In this document: in pieces, positions 35,860-45,226 of the stretch
Position numbering within the stretch: position 1 is the stretch's first letter
Layout: every line of letters begins with the position of its first letter
Origin: Micropruina sp.
GTDB lineage: Bacteria > Actinomycetota > Actinomycetes > Propionibacteriales > Propionibacteriaceae
NCBI GenBank assembly: GCA_016711105.1
Contig: JADJTO010000010.1
Coordinates: 56,594-120,593 of the forward strand
Reading direction: 5' to 3'
DNA: 64,000 bases
The notes under the pieces: model-generated
Told to the model about the DNA's origin: nothing
The model's input: the letters and a program-made list of their open reading frames with translations, nothing else
The model's database searches: none
Position numbers and translations under genes: made by a program

Positions 35860-37662
35860 ATGTCCACCATCAAGTCCAGCGCCACCAGACTTGTCGGTCG
35901 CGTCGCCACCGCCATCGACCATCGAGTGCCCTGGTACCGCCTGCCCACCTTCCCCGGGATCCTGATGCTGATCGCGATGCGGGCGCGACTCCGCCAGGAG
36001 AACCTGCATGACACCGGCCCGATCAGTGATGTGGTTCCCGAGATCCCCGAAACCGTGGGTGATCGGCACCTGACCGCCCGCACGGTGACCGGCCACTACA
36101 ACAGCCTCGAAGAACCAATGATGGGCAGCGTCGGCTGCCGTTTCGGCCGCAACGTGCCGATTGAGAGCACCTGGCCAGAGACCGACAGCCACCTGATGTC
36201 CCCCAACCCCCGTGTGGTCAGTCGGAAGCTCCTCACCAGGGAGGTGTTTCAGCCGGCCACGACGCTCAACGTGTTGGCCGCCGCCTGGCTGCAGTTCGAG
36301 GTCCACGACTGGTTCAGCCACCCCAAGCCGGACTGGGAAACCTGCCACCACGTCAATCTGTCCCAGGGCGACGACTGGCACGAGAACCCGATGCGGCTGC
36401 CCCGCAGCCTGCCCGAGCCCTCCTGGAGCGATTCGACGAAAACCCCGACCACCTGGGTCACCGAGGACAGTCACTGGTGGGACGGGTCGCAGATCTACGG
36501 CAGCACGCACGGCATGGCCGAGGCGCTGCGCGCGCATGAGGACGGCAAGCTGATCCTCGACGCCGATGGCCTTCCCCCCAAGGAACTCGACGCCAGCCTC
36601 GACGTGACCGGCACGGCCGGCAACTTCTGGGTCGGCCTGGGGTTGTTGCACAGCCTGTTCATGAAGGAACACAACGCGATCTGCGACATGTTGCGCCGCA
36701 ATCATGCCGGGTGGGGCGACGACCAGCTTTACGACAAGGCCCGGCTGATCAACGCCGCTCTGATGGCGAAGATCCACACCGTCGAGTGGACGCCGGGGAT
36801 CATCGCCCACCCGACGACGGTCCGCGGCATGCGCACCGCCTGGTACGGGCTGGTCGGCGAGAAGGCCCGGCGCAAATACGGCCGGATCGGATCAGGCGAG
36901 CTACTCAGCGGCATTCCCGGTTCCAAGAAGAAGCTCTTCGGCGTCCCCTACTCGCTGACCGAAGAGTTCGGTGCGGTCTACCGGATGCATCCACTGCTGC
37001 CCGACGACTACACGTTCCGCTCCGTGACCGACGACGCTCTGCTGGCCGACCACACCTTCCAGGAGTTGAACCTGACCCACGCCCGGGAACGGGCCGGCGA
37101 GTACGGGATGGCGAACTCGCTGTACTCCTTCGGGATCGCACACCCCGGCGCGATCACGCTGCACAACTATCCGCGGTTCCTCCAGCGCCTGGAGCGGCCT
37201 GACGGCACCATCCTCGACCTCGGCGCGCTGGACGTCCTGCGGATCCGGGAGCGGGGTGTCGCCCGCTACAACGACTTCCGACGGAACCTCCACATGCGGC
37301 CGGTCGCCTCGTTCGAGGAGCTCACCCCGAATCCGGCCTGGCAGGCCGAACTCAGGGAGGTCTATGACAACGACCTGGAGAATGTCGACCTGATGATCGG
37401 GTTGTACGCCGAGCAGCCACCGCCCGGCTTCGGCTTCAGCGACACCGCCTTCCGGGTTTTCGCCCTGATGGCTCCGCGGAGGTTGAACAGTGACCGCTTC
37501 CTCACCGACGACTACCGGCCTGAGGTCTACACCGCGGAGGGCCTGCAGTGGATCGATGACAGCACCATGACGTCGGTGCTGCTGCGGCACCATCCGACCC
37601 TGGAACCGGCGTTGCGCAACGTCGGCAACGCGTTCGCCCCCTGGCAGCGCGTGAGGGCCTGA
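35860..37662 (+). CDS. Animal-type heme peroxidase, fatty-acid alpha-dioxygenase / PGHS-like
   Basis: 600 residues from ATG 35860, 5 bases after the hydrolase stop. Distal heme His149 in AWLQFEVHDWFSH. Proximal His377 in EEFGAVYRMHPLLPDDY, where Tyr374 stands three residues earlier, exactly where plant alpha-dioxygenases and prostaglandin synthases place their radical-forming Tyr (Tyr-x-x-His-P-L-L-P-D). The KIHTVEWTP block before it is also conserved. Distal-proximal spacing (228) and total length are close to plant alpha-dioxygenase (about 225 and 620). Family members convert fatty acids to 2-hydroperoxy acids with O2. No signal peptide; probably peripheral membrane or cytosolic. The exact substrate is not known. 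Confidence 0.85.
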   Translation: MSTIKSSATRLVGRVATAIDHRVPWYRLPTFPGILMLIAMRARLRQENLHDTGPISDVVPEIPETVGDRHLTARTVTGHYNSLEEPMMGSVGCRFGRNVPIESTWPETDSHLMSPNPRVVSRKLLTREVFQPATTLNVLAAAWLQFEVHDWFSHPKPDWETCHHVNLSQGDDWHENPMRLPRSLPEPSWSDSTKTPTTWVTEDSHWWDGSQIYGSTHGMAEALRAHEDGKLILDADGLPPKELDASLDVTGTAGNFWVGLGLLHSLFMKEHNAICDMLRRNHAGWGDDQLYDKARLINAALMAKIHTVEWTPGIIAHPTTVRGMRTAWYGLVGEKARRKYGRIGSGELLSGIPGSKKKLFGVPYSLTEEFGAVYRMHPLLPDDYTFRSVTDDALLADHTFQELNLTHARERAGEYGMANSLYSFGIAHPGAITLHNYPRFLQRLERPDGTILDLGALDVLRIRERGVARYNDFRRNLHMRPVASFEELTPNPAWQAELREVYDNDLENVDLMIGLYAEQPPPGFGFSDTAFRVFALMAPRRLNSDRFLTDDYRPEVYTAEGLQWIDDSTMTSVLLRHHPTLEPALRNVGNAFAPWQRVRA

Positions 37663-37663
37663 G

Positions 37664-38182
37664 ATGAGCGCCACCATGGCGGATCCCCGGCTCGCCATCG
37701 TCAACGAGCACATGCGGCTGGAGAACGACCACGACTTCGCCGGCTGTATCGCGGAGTTCAGCTCGGCCAAGTACGAGGTGATGGCGACCGATGAGCTCTA
37801 CGACGGCGAGGGTCGGGTGGAGGACTTCCTGGTGGAGAACAAACGGGCCTTTCCCGACTTCGCCTTCCTGCCGAGCCGGATCTCACCTGCCTCCGACTGC
37901 GTCGTGGTCGAGGGTCGCTTCACCGGTACCCATCTCGGTACCTGGCGGGGCTTGCCTGCGACCGGGCGCCGGGTTGACTTCCCGATGTGCCTGATCTTCG
38001 TCTTCGACGGCAACGACATGGTAAGCGAGCGGCTCTACTTCGACATGGGGGCGCCGCTGCGACAGCTGGGGGTGGCCGATGACCCGAACACCCTGCGCGG
38101 CAAAGTCACGCTCCTGATCACCCATCCGCTGGTGATCCTGAAGGCTTTGCTGCGCAAGGTCGGCATCGGCCGGACGGGGTAG
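37664..38182 (+). CDS. SnoaL-like / ester cyclase family protein
   Basis: 172 residues, starting one base after the peroxidase stop. AIVNEHMRLENDHDFAGCIA, then FPDFAFLPSRI, then EGRFTGTHLGTWRGLPATGR, then PMCLIFVFDGNDMVSERLYF is the pattern of the SnoaL/ester-cyclase alpha+beta barrel. The HLGTWRGLPATGR loop is the usual active-site rim. Members catalyse ring closure or hydration, or merely bind small hydrophobic ligands. The C-terminal 35 residues are a hydrophobic and basic extension (LLITHPLVILKALLRKVG). Probably handles a product of the upstream oxygenase, an inference from operon position. Confidence 0.75.
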   Translation: MSATMADPRLAIVNEHMRLENDHDFAGCIAEFSSAKYEVMATDELYDGEGRVEDFLVENKRAFPDFAFLPSRISPASDCVVVEGRFTGTHLGTWRGLPATGRRVDFPMCLIFVFDGNDMVSERLYFDMGAPLRQLGVADDPNTLRGKVTLLITHPLVILKALLRKVGIGRTG

Positions 38183-38186
38183 GCCC

Positions 38187-38894
38187 ATGGCCATCGTGAT
38201 CACGATCGTCTACGTCGTGCTCTTGGCCTGGGGTGTCTTCGTCGGGGTGCGACAGGTGTACCAGGGCTACCGGGCACCCGAGTCGTTGCTGAATCCGCTG
38301 TTTCGGCATCCGATCGCCCTGCGGTTGTTCGCTGTCCACCTGAGCGTCGCGAGCCTCGACCTGTTCGTGATCGGCCCCTGGGCGATAGCGAACAAGAGCA
38401 CCCTGTGGTACTGGGGTGGCCGGATCGCCCTGCTCACCTGCTCGCTGCCGATCGCGGCGTTCTTCAACCGCAACGCCGAGTCGTTCGGGCCGTTCATCGG
38501 CCGCTGGGTACGGCTGCGGAACTTCTTCGAGTACGGCCTTCACATCGCCGTGGCAGCCCTGCCCTTGGAATGGACCAACTACTACCTGCTGCACTGGTGG
38601 CTGGTGGCCTACCGCTTCCTCGACGTCGGGCCGCGACGGCTGTTACGGACGCGTCCCCGGGTCAACTGGGTGGTGATCACCTTGATCTACCTCGGTGCCT
38701 TCGCTGCGGTCTGGTTCCATCAGGTGCTGTTCGCCACACTCCCTGCGGCCGACCTGCCGGATCACGTCAATGCCCCGTGGGAGACGGCGGTCGTGGTTGG
38801 CGGCAACCTGGGGTTGGCCATCTTCGTGTGGTTGAGCATCGCCCGCTACGCCGGGACGAGCGCGAAGCCCCAGATCGCGGGGCTCGCCGACTGA
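38187..38894 (+). CDS. Integral membrane protein of the dioxygenase cluster
   Basis: 235 residues, 4 bases after the SnoaL-like gene. About six hydrophobic helices: IVITIVYVVLLAWGVFVGV, FAVHLSVASLDLFVIGPW, RIALLTCSLPIAAFF, FFEYGLHIAVAALPLEW, WVVITLIYLGAFAAVWF, TAVVVGGNLGLAIFVWL. No motif I recognise. Being last in the cluster, it could export or anchor the pathway, which is unproven. Convergent with icmF with a 4-base gap, so the cluster ends here. Confidence 0.7.
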   Translation: MAIVITIVYVVLLAWGVFVGVRQVYQGYRAPESLLNPLFRHPIALRLFAVHLSVASLDLFVIGPWAIANKSTLWYWGGRIALLTCSLPIAAFFNRNAESFGPFIGRWVRLRNFFEYGLHIAVAALPLEWTNYYLLHWWLVAYRFLDVGPRRLLRTRPRVNWVVITLIYLGAFAAVWFHQVLFATLPAADLPDHVNAPWETAVVVGGNLGLAIFVWLSIARYAGTSAKPQIAGLAD

Positions 38895-38898
38895 GCGA

Positions 38899-41800
38899 TC
38901 AAACGGTACGCCGGTAGCGCCCGCCCACCTCGAACAGGGCCTCGGTGATCTGACCCAGACTGCAGACGCGGACGGTGGACATCAGCTCCTCAAACAAGTT
39001 CTCGCCGGTCGCGGCGACCTCCTGCAACCGACGCAGCGCCGGACCGGAGAGATCGGCGTTGCGGGCGTGGAAGGCAGCCAAACGGGCCAACTGGGAGTCC
39101 TTCTCGGCCTGCGTGCCCCGGCTGAGCGGCGTCACCCGGGTCGCCTCAGCGCTGGGGTCCACGAAGGTGTTCACCCCGATCAGGGGAAGTGAACCGTCAT
39201 GCTTGCGGGTCTCGTACAGCATCGATTCGTCCTGGATCTTGCCCCGTTGATAGCCGGTCTCCATGGCCCCGAGCACCCCGCCGCGCTCGGAGAGGGCATC
39301 GAACTCAGCCAGCACGGCGTCCTCGACCAGGTCGGTGAGCTCCTCCAGCAGGTAGGAACCCTGGAGTGGGTTGGCGCACGCAGAGAGGCCCCACTCAGCT
39401 TCGATGATGAGCTGAATCGCCAGCGCCCGGCGCACAGAGTGTTCGCTCGGCGTGGTCACCGCCTCGTCGTAGGCGTTGGTGTGCAGCGAGTTGGCGTTGT
39501 CGTAGAGGGCACAGAGCGCCTGCAGGGTGGTCCGGATGTCGTTGAAGTCCATCTCGGAGGCGTGCAGGGAGCGCCCGGAGGTCTGGACGTGGTACTTCAA
39601 CTTCTGCGCTCGCTCCCCCGCGCCGTACTTGTCCCGCAGAGCGATCGCCCAGATCCGGCGGGCGACCCGTCCGATCACGGTGTATTCGGCGTCCATCCCG
39701 TTGGAGAAGAAGAAGGACAGGTTCCGGGCCACGTCGTCGAGGGCCAGGCCACGCGCCAGAAAGGCCTCCAGGTAGGTGAAGCCGTTGGCCAGGGTCAGGG
39801 CCAGCTGGGTCAGCGGGTTCGCCCCCGCTTCGGCGATGTGGTAGCCGCTGATCGACACCGAGTAGAAGTTCTGCACCTCGTGGCGGACGAACCACGCCTG
39901 AACATCGGCCATCGCCCGCAGCGAGAAGTCGACCGAGAACAGGCAAGTGTTCTGGCCCTGGTCTTCCTTGAGGATGTCGGCCTGGACGGTTCCGCGGACG
40001 GTTCGCACCACCTCGGGATCGTCGGCCTGATCGATCGCGGCGTTGAGGAACATCGCCAGAATCGACGGGGCCGGGCCGTTGATCGTCATCGAGACCGACG
40101 TGGCCGGATCGGCCAGATCAAAGCCGGCGAACAAGTCCCGCATGTCGTCGATGGTGGCCACCGAGACCCCCGACGTGCCCACCTTGCCGTAGATGTCCGG
40201 GCGCCCGGCCGGGTCCCGGCCGTACAGCGTGACTGAATCGAAGGCGGTCGAGAGGCGAGTGGTTGGCTGACCGTGAGCGAGCAGGTGAAAGCGCCGATTG
40301 GTCCGAGCCGGGTCGCCCTCTCCGGCGAACATCCGGGTCGGGCGTTCACCGTGGCGCTTCTCCCTGAACACCCCCGCAGTGAAAGGGAAGACACCGGGCA
40401 CGTTCTCTTCGCGGAGGTAACGCACCAAGGCGCCGGCCTCCAGGTGGTGCGGCAGCGCCACCATCGGCACGAGCGATCCCGACAGCGTGGTTGCCCTGGG
40501 CTGCGCGGTGGCGATCCGGTGGGCGTGCTCGGCCAAGAGGGCATCCGTGTCCGGCTCGACTCCCTCAGCGGCCAGGTGGCGCCACTCCTGGACTGTGTCG
40601 GGAGCTGCCTGGGACAGCAGCGCGATCGCGGCCTCCAGATGGGCTCGCCGCTGGACCGCAGCTACCTGGTCGGCGGTATGGGCCCGGTAGGCGCGCACGG
40701 CAGTGGCCACCTCGGAGAGGTAGCGCTCGCGCCCCGGAGGCACGATCGCCCTGGTCGGTGTGCTGACCATCCCTGGCGGCACGGGTAAGGTCGCCGCCGC
40801 CGCGGCCAGGCCATGACCCACGAGCAACCGCTTCAGCCTGTGATAGAGAGCCGTTACCCCGTCGTCGTTGAAGCGGGACGCGACCGTTCCGAAGACGGGC
40901 ATTTCGGCCCACGGGGTTCCGAAGGCTTCGCGGTGTCGGAGGAGTTGGCGGGCGACATCGCGGCGGGCGTCTTGGGCACCCCGCCGGTCGTACTTGTTGA
41001 TCGCGACTACGTCGGCCACCTCGAGGGCCGCGATCTTCTCCAGCTGGGTGGCTGCGCCGAACTCGGGGGTCATCACGTACAGCAGGGTGTCGACCTGATC
41101 GGCGATCGCGCTGTCACCCTGACCCATCCCGGGGGTCTCGACGATGATCAGGTCGAAGCCCGCAACCTTGCAGGCCAGGAGGAGCTGGTCGAGGTGATCC
41201 GGCAGACCGCCGGCGCCGCCGCGGGTGGCCAAGGACCGGAAGTACACCTGGGGGCCCAGCGCATTCATCCGGATCCGGTCACCGAGCAGGGCCCCGCCAC
41301 CTCGACGTCGGGACGGATCGATGGCCAGAACTGCGATCCGTAGCGCGTCGCCGGAGTCACGGCGGAACCGGAGCAACAGCTCATCGGTGAGCGAGGACTT
41401 GCCCGACCCTCCGGTCCCGGTGACCCCGAGCACCGGTACCGCGGGCACTCCCCCGTCGGCCAGTTGCGCGGCCAGCCGCGGATCTCCGGCCTGCAGGATC
41501 GACAGGGCTTGGGCCAGGGCAGCGGCGTTCCCCCGGCGCACCGCCTCGGGTTCGGGCGGCTGCCGCGGCACGCGATCACAGTCCACGAGCAACTGGTTCA
41601 CCATGGCTTGGAGCCCCAGCCGCTGACCGTCCGCTGGGCTGAAGATGGTCACTCCGTGGCGAGCCAGCTCCTCGATCTCGGTGGCCACAATGACGCCACC
41701 CCCACCGCCGTACACCCGGATGTGATCCGCCCCGCGTTCGGCCAACGAATCCGCCAGGTAGCCGAAGTACTCCAGATGTCCACCCTGATAGGACGAGACC

Positions 41801-41994
41801 GCGACCCCCTGGACGTCCTCCTCGATGGCGGCGGTGACCACCTCCTCGACCGAACGATCATGGCCCAGGTGCACCACCTCGGCCCCTTGAGCCTGCAACA
41901 GTCGGCGGACGAGGTTGATCGCCGCGTCGTGACCGTCGAACAACGCTGCGGCGGTGATGAACCGGACGGGGTGTCGCGGCTTGTGCAGGGCCAT
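38899..41994 (-). CDS. icmF: Fused isobutyryl-CoA mutase (IcmF: B12 domain, MeaI-type GTPase, mutase domain)
   Basis: 1031 residues from ATG 41992-41994 (upstream TTG rejected). N-terminal B12-binding domain with DGHD (residues 20-23; His22 is the lower cobalt ligand). Central G-protein chaperone: P-loop GTGGSGKS (193-200), IVETPGMGQGD switch region, NKYD specificity motif. C-terminal TIM-barrel mutase with FPFTAGVF (Phe-type substrate pocket of isobutyryl-CoA mutases rather than the Tyr/Arg of methylmalonyl-CoA mutase) and SISGYHIAEAGA. Interconverts isobutyryl-CoA and butyryl-CoA using coenzyme B12; the GTPase gates cofactor loading. Last gene of the gltX-SDR-Suc/Fer-icmF run. Confidence 0.93.
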   Translation of the reverse strand: MALHKPRHPVRFITAAALFDGHDAAINLVRRLLQAQGAEVVHLGHDRSVEEVVTAAIEEDVQGVAVSSYQGGHLEYFGYLADSLAERGADHIRVYGGGGGVIVATEIEELARHGVTIFSPADGQRLGLQAMVNQLLVDCDRVPRQPPEPEAVRRGNAAALAQALSILQAGDPRLAAQLADGGVPAVPVLGVTGTGGSGKSSLTDELLLRFRRDSGDALRIAVLAIDPSRRRGGGALLGDRIRMNALGPQVYFRSLATRGGAGGLPDHLDQLLLACKVAGFDLIIVETPGMGQGDSAIADQVDTLLYVMTPEFGAATQLEKIAALEVADVVAINKYDRRGAQDARRDVARQLLRHREAFGTPWAEMPVFGTVASRFNDDGVTALYHRLKRLLVGHGLAAAAATLPVPPGMVSTPTRAIVPPGRERYLSEVATAVRAYRAHTADQVAAVQRRAHLEAAIALLSQAAPDTVQEWRHLAAEGVEPDTDALLAEHAHRIATAQPRATTLSGSLVPMVALPHHLEAGALVRYLREENVPGVFPFTAGVFREKRHGERPTRMFAGEGDPARTNRRFHLLAHGQPTTRLSTAFDSVTLYGRDPAGRPDIYGKVGTSGVSVATIDDMRDLFAGFDLADPATSVSMTINGPAPSILAMFLNAAIDQADDPEVVRTVRGTVQADILKEDQGQNTCLFSVDFSLRAMADVQAWFVRHEVQNFYSVSISGYHIAEAGANPLTQLALTLANGFTYLEAFLARGLALDDVARNLSFFFSNGMDAEYTVIGRVARRIWAIALRDKYGAGERAQKLKYHVQTSGRSLHASEMDFNDIRTTLQALCALYDNANSLHTNAYDEAVTTPSEHSVRRALAIQLIIEAEWGLSACANPLQGSYLLEELTDLVEDAVLAEFDALSERGGVLGAMETGYQRGKIQDESMLYETRKHDGSLPLIGVNTFVDPSAEATRVTPLSRGTQAEKDSQLARLAAFHARNADLSGPALRRLQEVAATGENLFEELMSTVRVCSLGQITEALFEVGGRYRRTV

Positions 41995-42034
41995 TCCCCC
42001 ATTGAGCCACAAACCTCCCGGAGCGACCAGAGGG

Positions 42035-42971
42035 TCACAGCGGCTCGGTGACGACCTCCCACACCGAGGAGATCACGGGCGGTTTGCCGCAGGACTCCGG
42101 GCGTGGCTCACTCTCGGGACGCGACGTCACGCGCAGACGCCAGCGCCGACCGTCCCGGTGCTCGACGGTGATCCAGTCGGGGTCGGAGGTCCCGGGCAGC
42201 ACCCTGAGGGCCGTCGGGTCGGTTTCGCCGATCTCAGCCCGGATCCACGAGTCGGCCACCGAGAGCGCCGGCTCCCGATGGGTGCGACCCCGGTCATGCC
42301 ATGGCCCGAGCGCTTGACTGGCGAAGCGTCCCTGTTCCGCGGCGTCGAGGGCGGCCAGAGCCACCTCCGTGGTCAGTCGGGCCAGCACCTGGGCCAGCGG
42401 CAACACGATCCCGGTCGGCGCGAACCGATGCCCACCCAGATGGGAGCACTCCCAGACCCGGCCGGGCCGCAGAGCCGCCACGTCGAGAGCGATCGGCCGA
42501 CCCCGTACCGCGCAACAGATGTCCCGACGAGCGTTCGCACACACCAACAGCACCGCCTCGCCGGCCGGAGCCAACCAGGGGGCGATCGCCAGCACGTCCC
42601 CTGGACCGCGCTACCCAGGGTCGCCAGAGGCAGAGTGAGGAGTTCAGCCGGATCGGCGATCAGCCCAGTGAGGAGCCAGGGGTCCTCCTGCAGTCCCCCG
42701 GCCAGATAGACCCTGCGCAGGGTCGCCGACTCCACCTCCGCATGCTGATCGGGTTGCCGGATCAGCAGCAGCGTGCCGCCAGCAGCACCAACGGCCTCCT
42801 CCAGCACCGCGCCGAGCGTGGGATCCAGGCGCGACTCGGTAGCGGCCTTGCGCCCCCATGGCCCGTTCTGCTCCAACGCGAGCCAGAAACCGCCCGCCGG
42901 AGCCGTGCCGTAGCTGGGCACCGCGGCGGCATCCCACCGCACCGAACAGGCGTCCGGGGCGCTGACTCCAT
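42035..42971 (-). CDS. Sucrase/ferredoxin-like (Apd1-type) protein, frameshifted
   Basis: After repair about 312 residues. N-terminal part: APAGGFWLALEQNGPWGRKA; C-terminal part: VLLVCANARRDICCAVRG and VWECSHLGGHRFAPTGIVLP. These carry the Cys and His residues of the thioredoxin-like ferredoxin (Suc/Fer-like) family, whose yeast member Apd1 binds a [2Fe-2S] cluster through Cys and His. The halves are in different frames, separated by a missing G in the run 42598-42601. A second missing base at 42954-42955 would join the best start, ATG 42969-42971, to the body. The start is therefore uncertain. Lies 6 bases after the SDR stop. Confidence 0.78.
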
Positions 42972-42977
42972 GACCGC

Positions 42978-43706
42978 TCAACGCGGCATCCGGCGCCAGA
43001 GCGAGCGCGGTACGACCGCGGCGATCGCGAAGAGTGCCCGCAGCTGCCAGGGGATCCACAACTCAGGCGGCCCGGGGTGGCGAACCCGTCGCACCACGGC
43101 GTCAGCGACCTGGGCCGGGGTCGAGGAGAACGGCGCGGGGCTCATCCCCTCGGTCATTCGTCCGATCACGAAACCTGGTCGAGCGATGATCAGGTCGACT
43201 CCACTGCCGTGCAGCGCGTCGGCCAACCCGGAGGCGAAACCGTCCAGCCCGGCCTTCGCCGAGCCGTACACGTAGTTCGGACGGCGGACGCGCTGCCCGG
43301 CCACCGAAGAGAAGGCGACGATCGTTCCCGCGGCGCGCGGGCGCATCACGTTGGCCAGCACGGTCAGCAGGGCAGCCTGGGCGATGAAGTCGGTGTGCAG
43401 GATGCGCACCACCTCCGACTCGTCCGCTTCAGCTCGGGCTTGGTCACCAAGAACGCCGAAGGCCAGGACGGCGATGTCGATCGGTCCCGCCTCAGCCTCG
43501 ATCCGGGCAACCAGGTCGCGATGGGAGGCCGTGTCGTCGGCGTCGAAGGAGAAGGCCAGCACTCGGGCTGCTCCCGGGAGGGCTACCGGGTCTGCGGGGA
43601 CGGCCCCCCTGCTGGCCAGAACCACGGTGTTGCCGGCAGCCAAGCGATGGGCGATCTCCAGCCCGATCTCGGAGCGGCCGCCGAAGACGACGACGACCTC
43701 AGACAT
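42978..43706 (-). CDS. Short-chain dehydrogenase, DprE2-like
   Basis: 242 residues. NAD(P) loop VVVFGGRSEIGLEIAHRLA (G-G-x-S-E-I-G instead of the usual T-G-x-x-x-G), Ser in AFSSVAGQRV and the YVYGSAKAG catalytic Tyr-x-x-x-Lys. The G-G-x-S-E-I-G loop and the C-terminal hydrophobic segment (LFAIAAVVPRSLWRRM) recall DprE2, which works with DprE1 in decaprenyl-phospho-arabinose synthesis. DprE1 is not in the window, so the arabinan role is only a possibility. Overlaps gltX by 8 bases and leads into the Suc/Fer-like gene. Confidence 0.8.
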   Translation of the reverse strand: MSEVVVVFGGRSEIGLEIAHRLAAGNTVVLASRGAVPADPVALPGAARVLAFSFDADDTASHRDLVARIEAEAGPIDIAVLAFGVLGDQARAEADESEVVRILHTDFIAQAALLTVLANVMRPRAAGTIVAFSSVAGQRVRRPNYVYGSAKAGLDGFASGLADALHGSGVDLIIARPGFVIGRMTEGMSPAPFSSTPAQVADAVVRRVRHPGPPELWIPWQLRALFAIAAVVPRSLWRRMPR

Positions 43707-45163
43707 CGGCGGCCAAGGCTGACAGTCGTCGCAACGAGGACTCGCGTCCCAGGAGCTCCATCGACTCGAACAGCGGCGGGGAGACTCGCTGACCGGTGAT
43801 TCCCACCCGGACAGGACCGAACGCGAACCGCGGCTTCAGCCCCAAACCCTCGATCAGGGCGCTTCGCAGCGCAGCTTCGATCGTCTCGTGGGTCCACTCG
43901 GTCAGCCCGCCGAGCGCCTCGACCGAGGCGGCGAGGACGGCCGGCGCGTCAGCGGTCAGCTGCGCTCGGGCGTCGTCGGCGAGCACCAGGTCGGCGTCGG
44001 CAGTGAACAGGAATCCGAGCGCCGGCAGCGCATCGGCCAGCAGGGTCATTCGCTCCCGGACCAACGGCATCGCCCGGCGCAGCACCTCTCGGTGCGCGGC
44101 CTCCGCGTTCTGCCACTGCCCCGTTCGCAGCGCATGCTCGACCACTCGCTGCGCCAACTCATCACTGGGCAGTGAGCGGATGTAGTGCGCGTTCAGCCAG
44201 TTCAGCTTGGCCAGGTCGAAGATCGGCCCGACCGTGTTCACCTTCGCCCAGTCGAAGTGCTCGACGAAGTCCTCGAACGTCGACACCTCGGCATCCTGGG
44301 CGCTGGGCGGATAGGCCAACAGCTGAAGGAAGTTGCAGCGCCTCCGGCAGGTAACCCTGCTCCCGGAACCAGGTCAACCGCGCGGCGGGGTTCTTGCGCT
44401 TGGAAATTTTCGACTTGTCGGTGTTCCGCAGCAGCGGCATGTGCGCAAACGCCGGCGGGGTCAGGCCGAGGAACCGATACAGCAGGAGGTGCTTGGGCGT
44501 CGAGGAGATCCACTCCTCGCCGCGCACGACGTGCGTGATCCCCATCAGGTGGTCGTCCACGACCACGGCCAGGTGGTAGGTCGGGAACCCGTCCGCTTTG
44601 AGGATCACCTGATCGTCGGGGCGGGGTGCACTCACGTCTCCCCGGATCACGTCGGTGAAGGTCAGGGGCGGGTCCTCGGGGATCAGCATCCGCACGACCG
44701 GCGTGTCGCTGAACCCTGGCAACGCGGCCCGCTGCTCTCTGGTCTTGCCGTGACAGAGCCGGTCGTAGCCTGTGACTGACACCTTGGACGCCTGCTGTTC
44801 TTCGCGGAGCGCGGTCAGCCGCTCCACCGAGCACCAGCAGTAGTAGGCGTGACCTGAGGCGAGCAACTGATCGACGAACGGACGGTAGGTGGTCAGCCGC
44901 TCCGACTGCCGGTAGGGGGCATAAGGCCCTCCCACGTCCGGGCCCTCGTCCCAGGGCAACCCCAGCCAGCGCAACGTTTCGAAGATTTGGGCTTCGGATT
45001 CAGCAACGTAGCGGGCCTGGTCGGTGTCCTCGATCCGCAAGACGAAGGCACCCCCGGTCTTGCGGGCATAGGCGAGGTTGAACAGAGACATATAGGCGGT
45101 TCCGACGTGCGGATCCCCGGTCGGGGACGGGGCAACGCGAAGCCTCGGGCGAGTCAGAGTCAT
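43699..45163 (-). CDS. gltX: Glutamyl-tRNA synthetase (one frameshift)
   Basis: About 488 residues from ATG 45161-45163. Class I motifs: SPTGDPHVGT (HIGH-type) and KSKISKRKN (KMSKS-type, actinobacterial form). Anticodon-binding helical domain from about residue 330 on. The N-terminal frame breaks after GYLPEAL; the continuation, FLQLLAYPPSAQDAEVSTFE, is in another frame. An indel at 44331-44336 (two missing or one extra base) explains it. Charges tRNA-Glu; a separate GlnRS is also encoded in the window. Leads the SDR, Suc/Fer and icmF genes. Confidence 0.95.
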
Positions 45164-45226
45164 GGCCGACTCAGCGTAGTCGATCGACTCCGCGCGTACC
45201 CTCCCGTGCCGAATCAGCCGGTCGGC

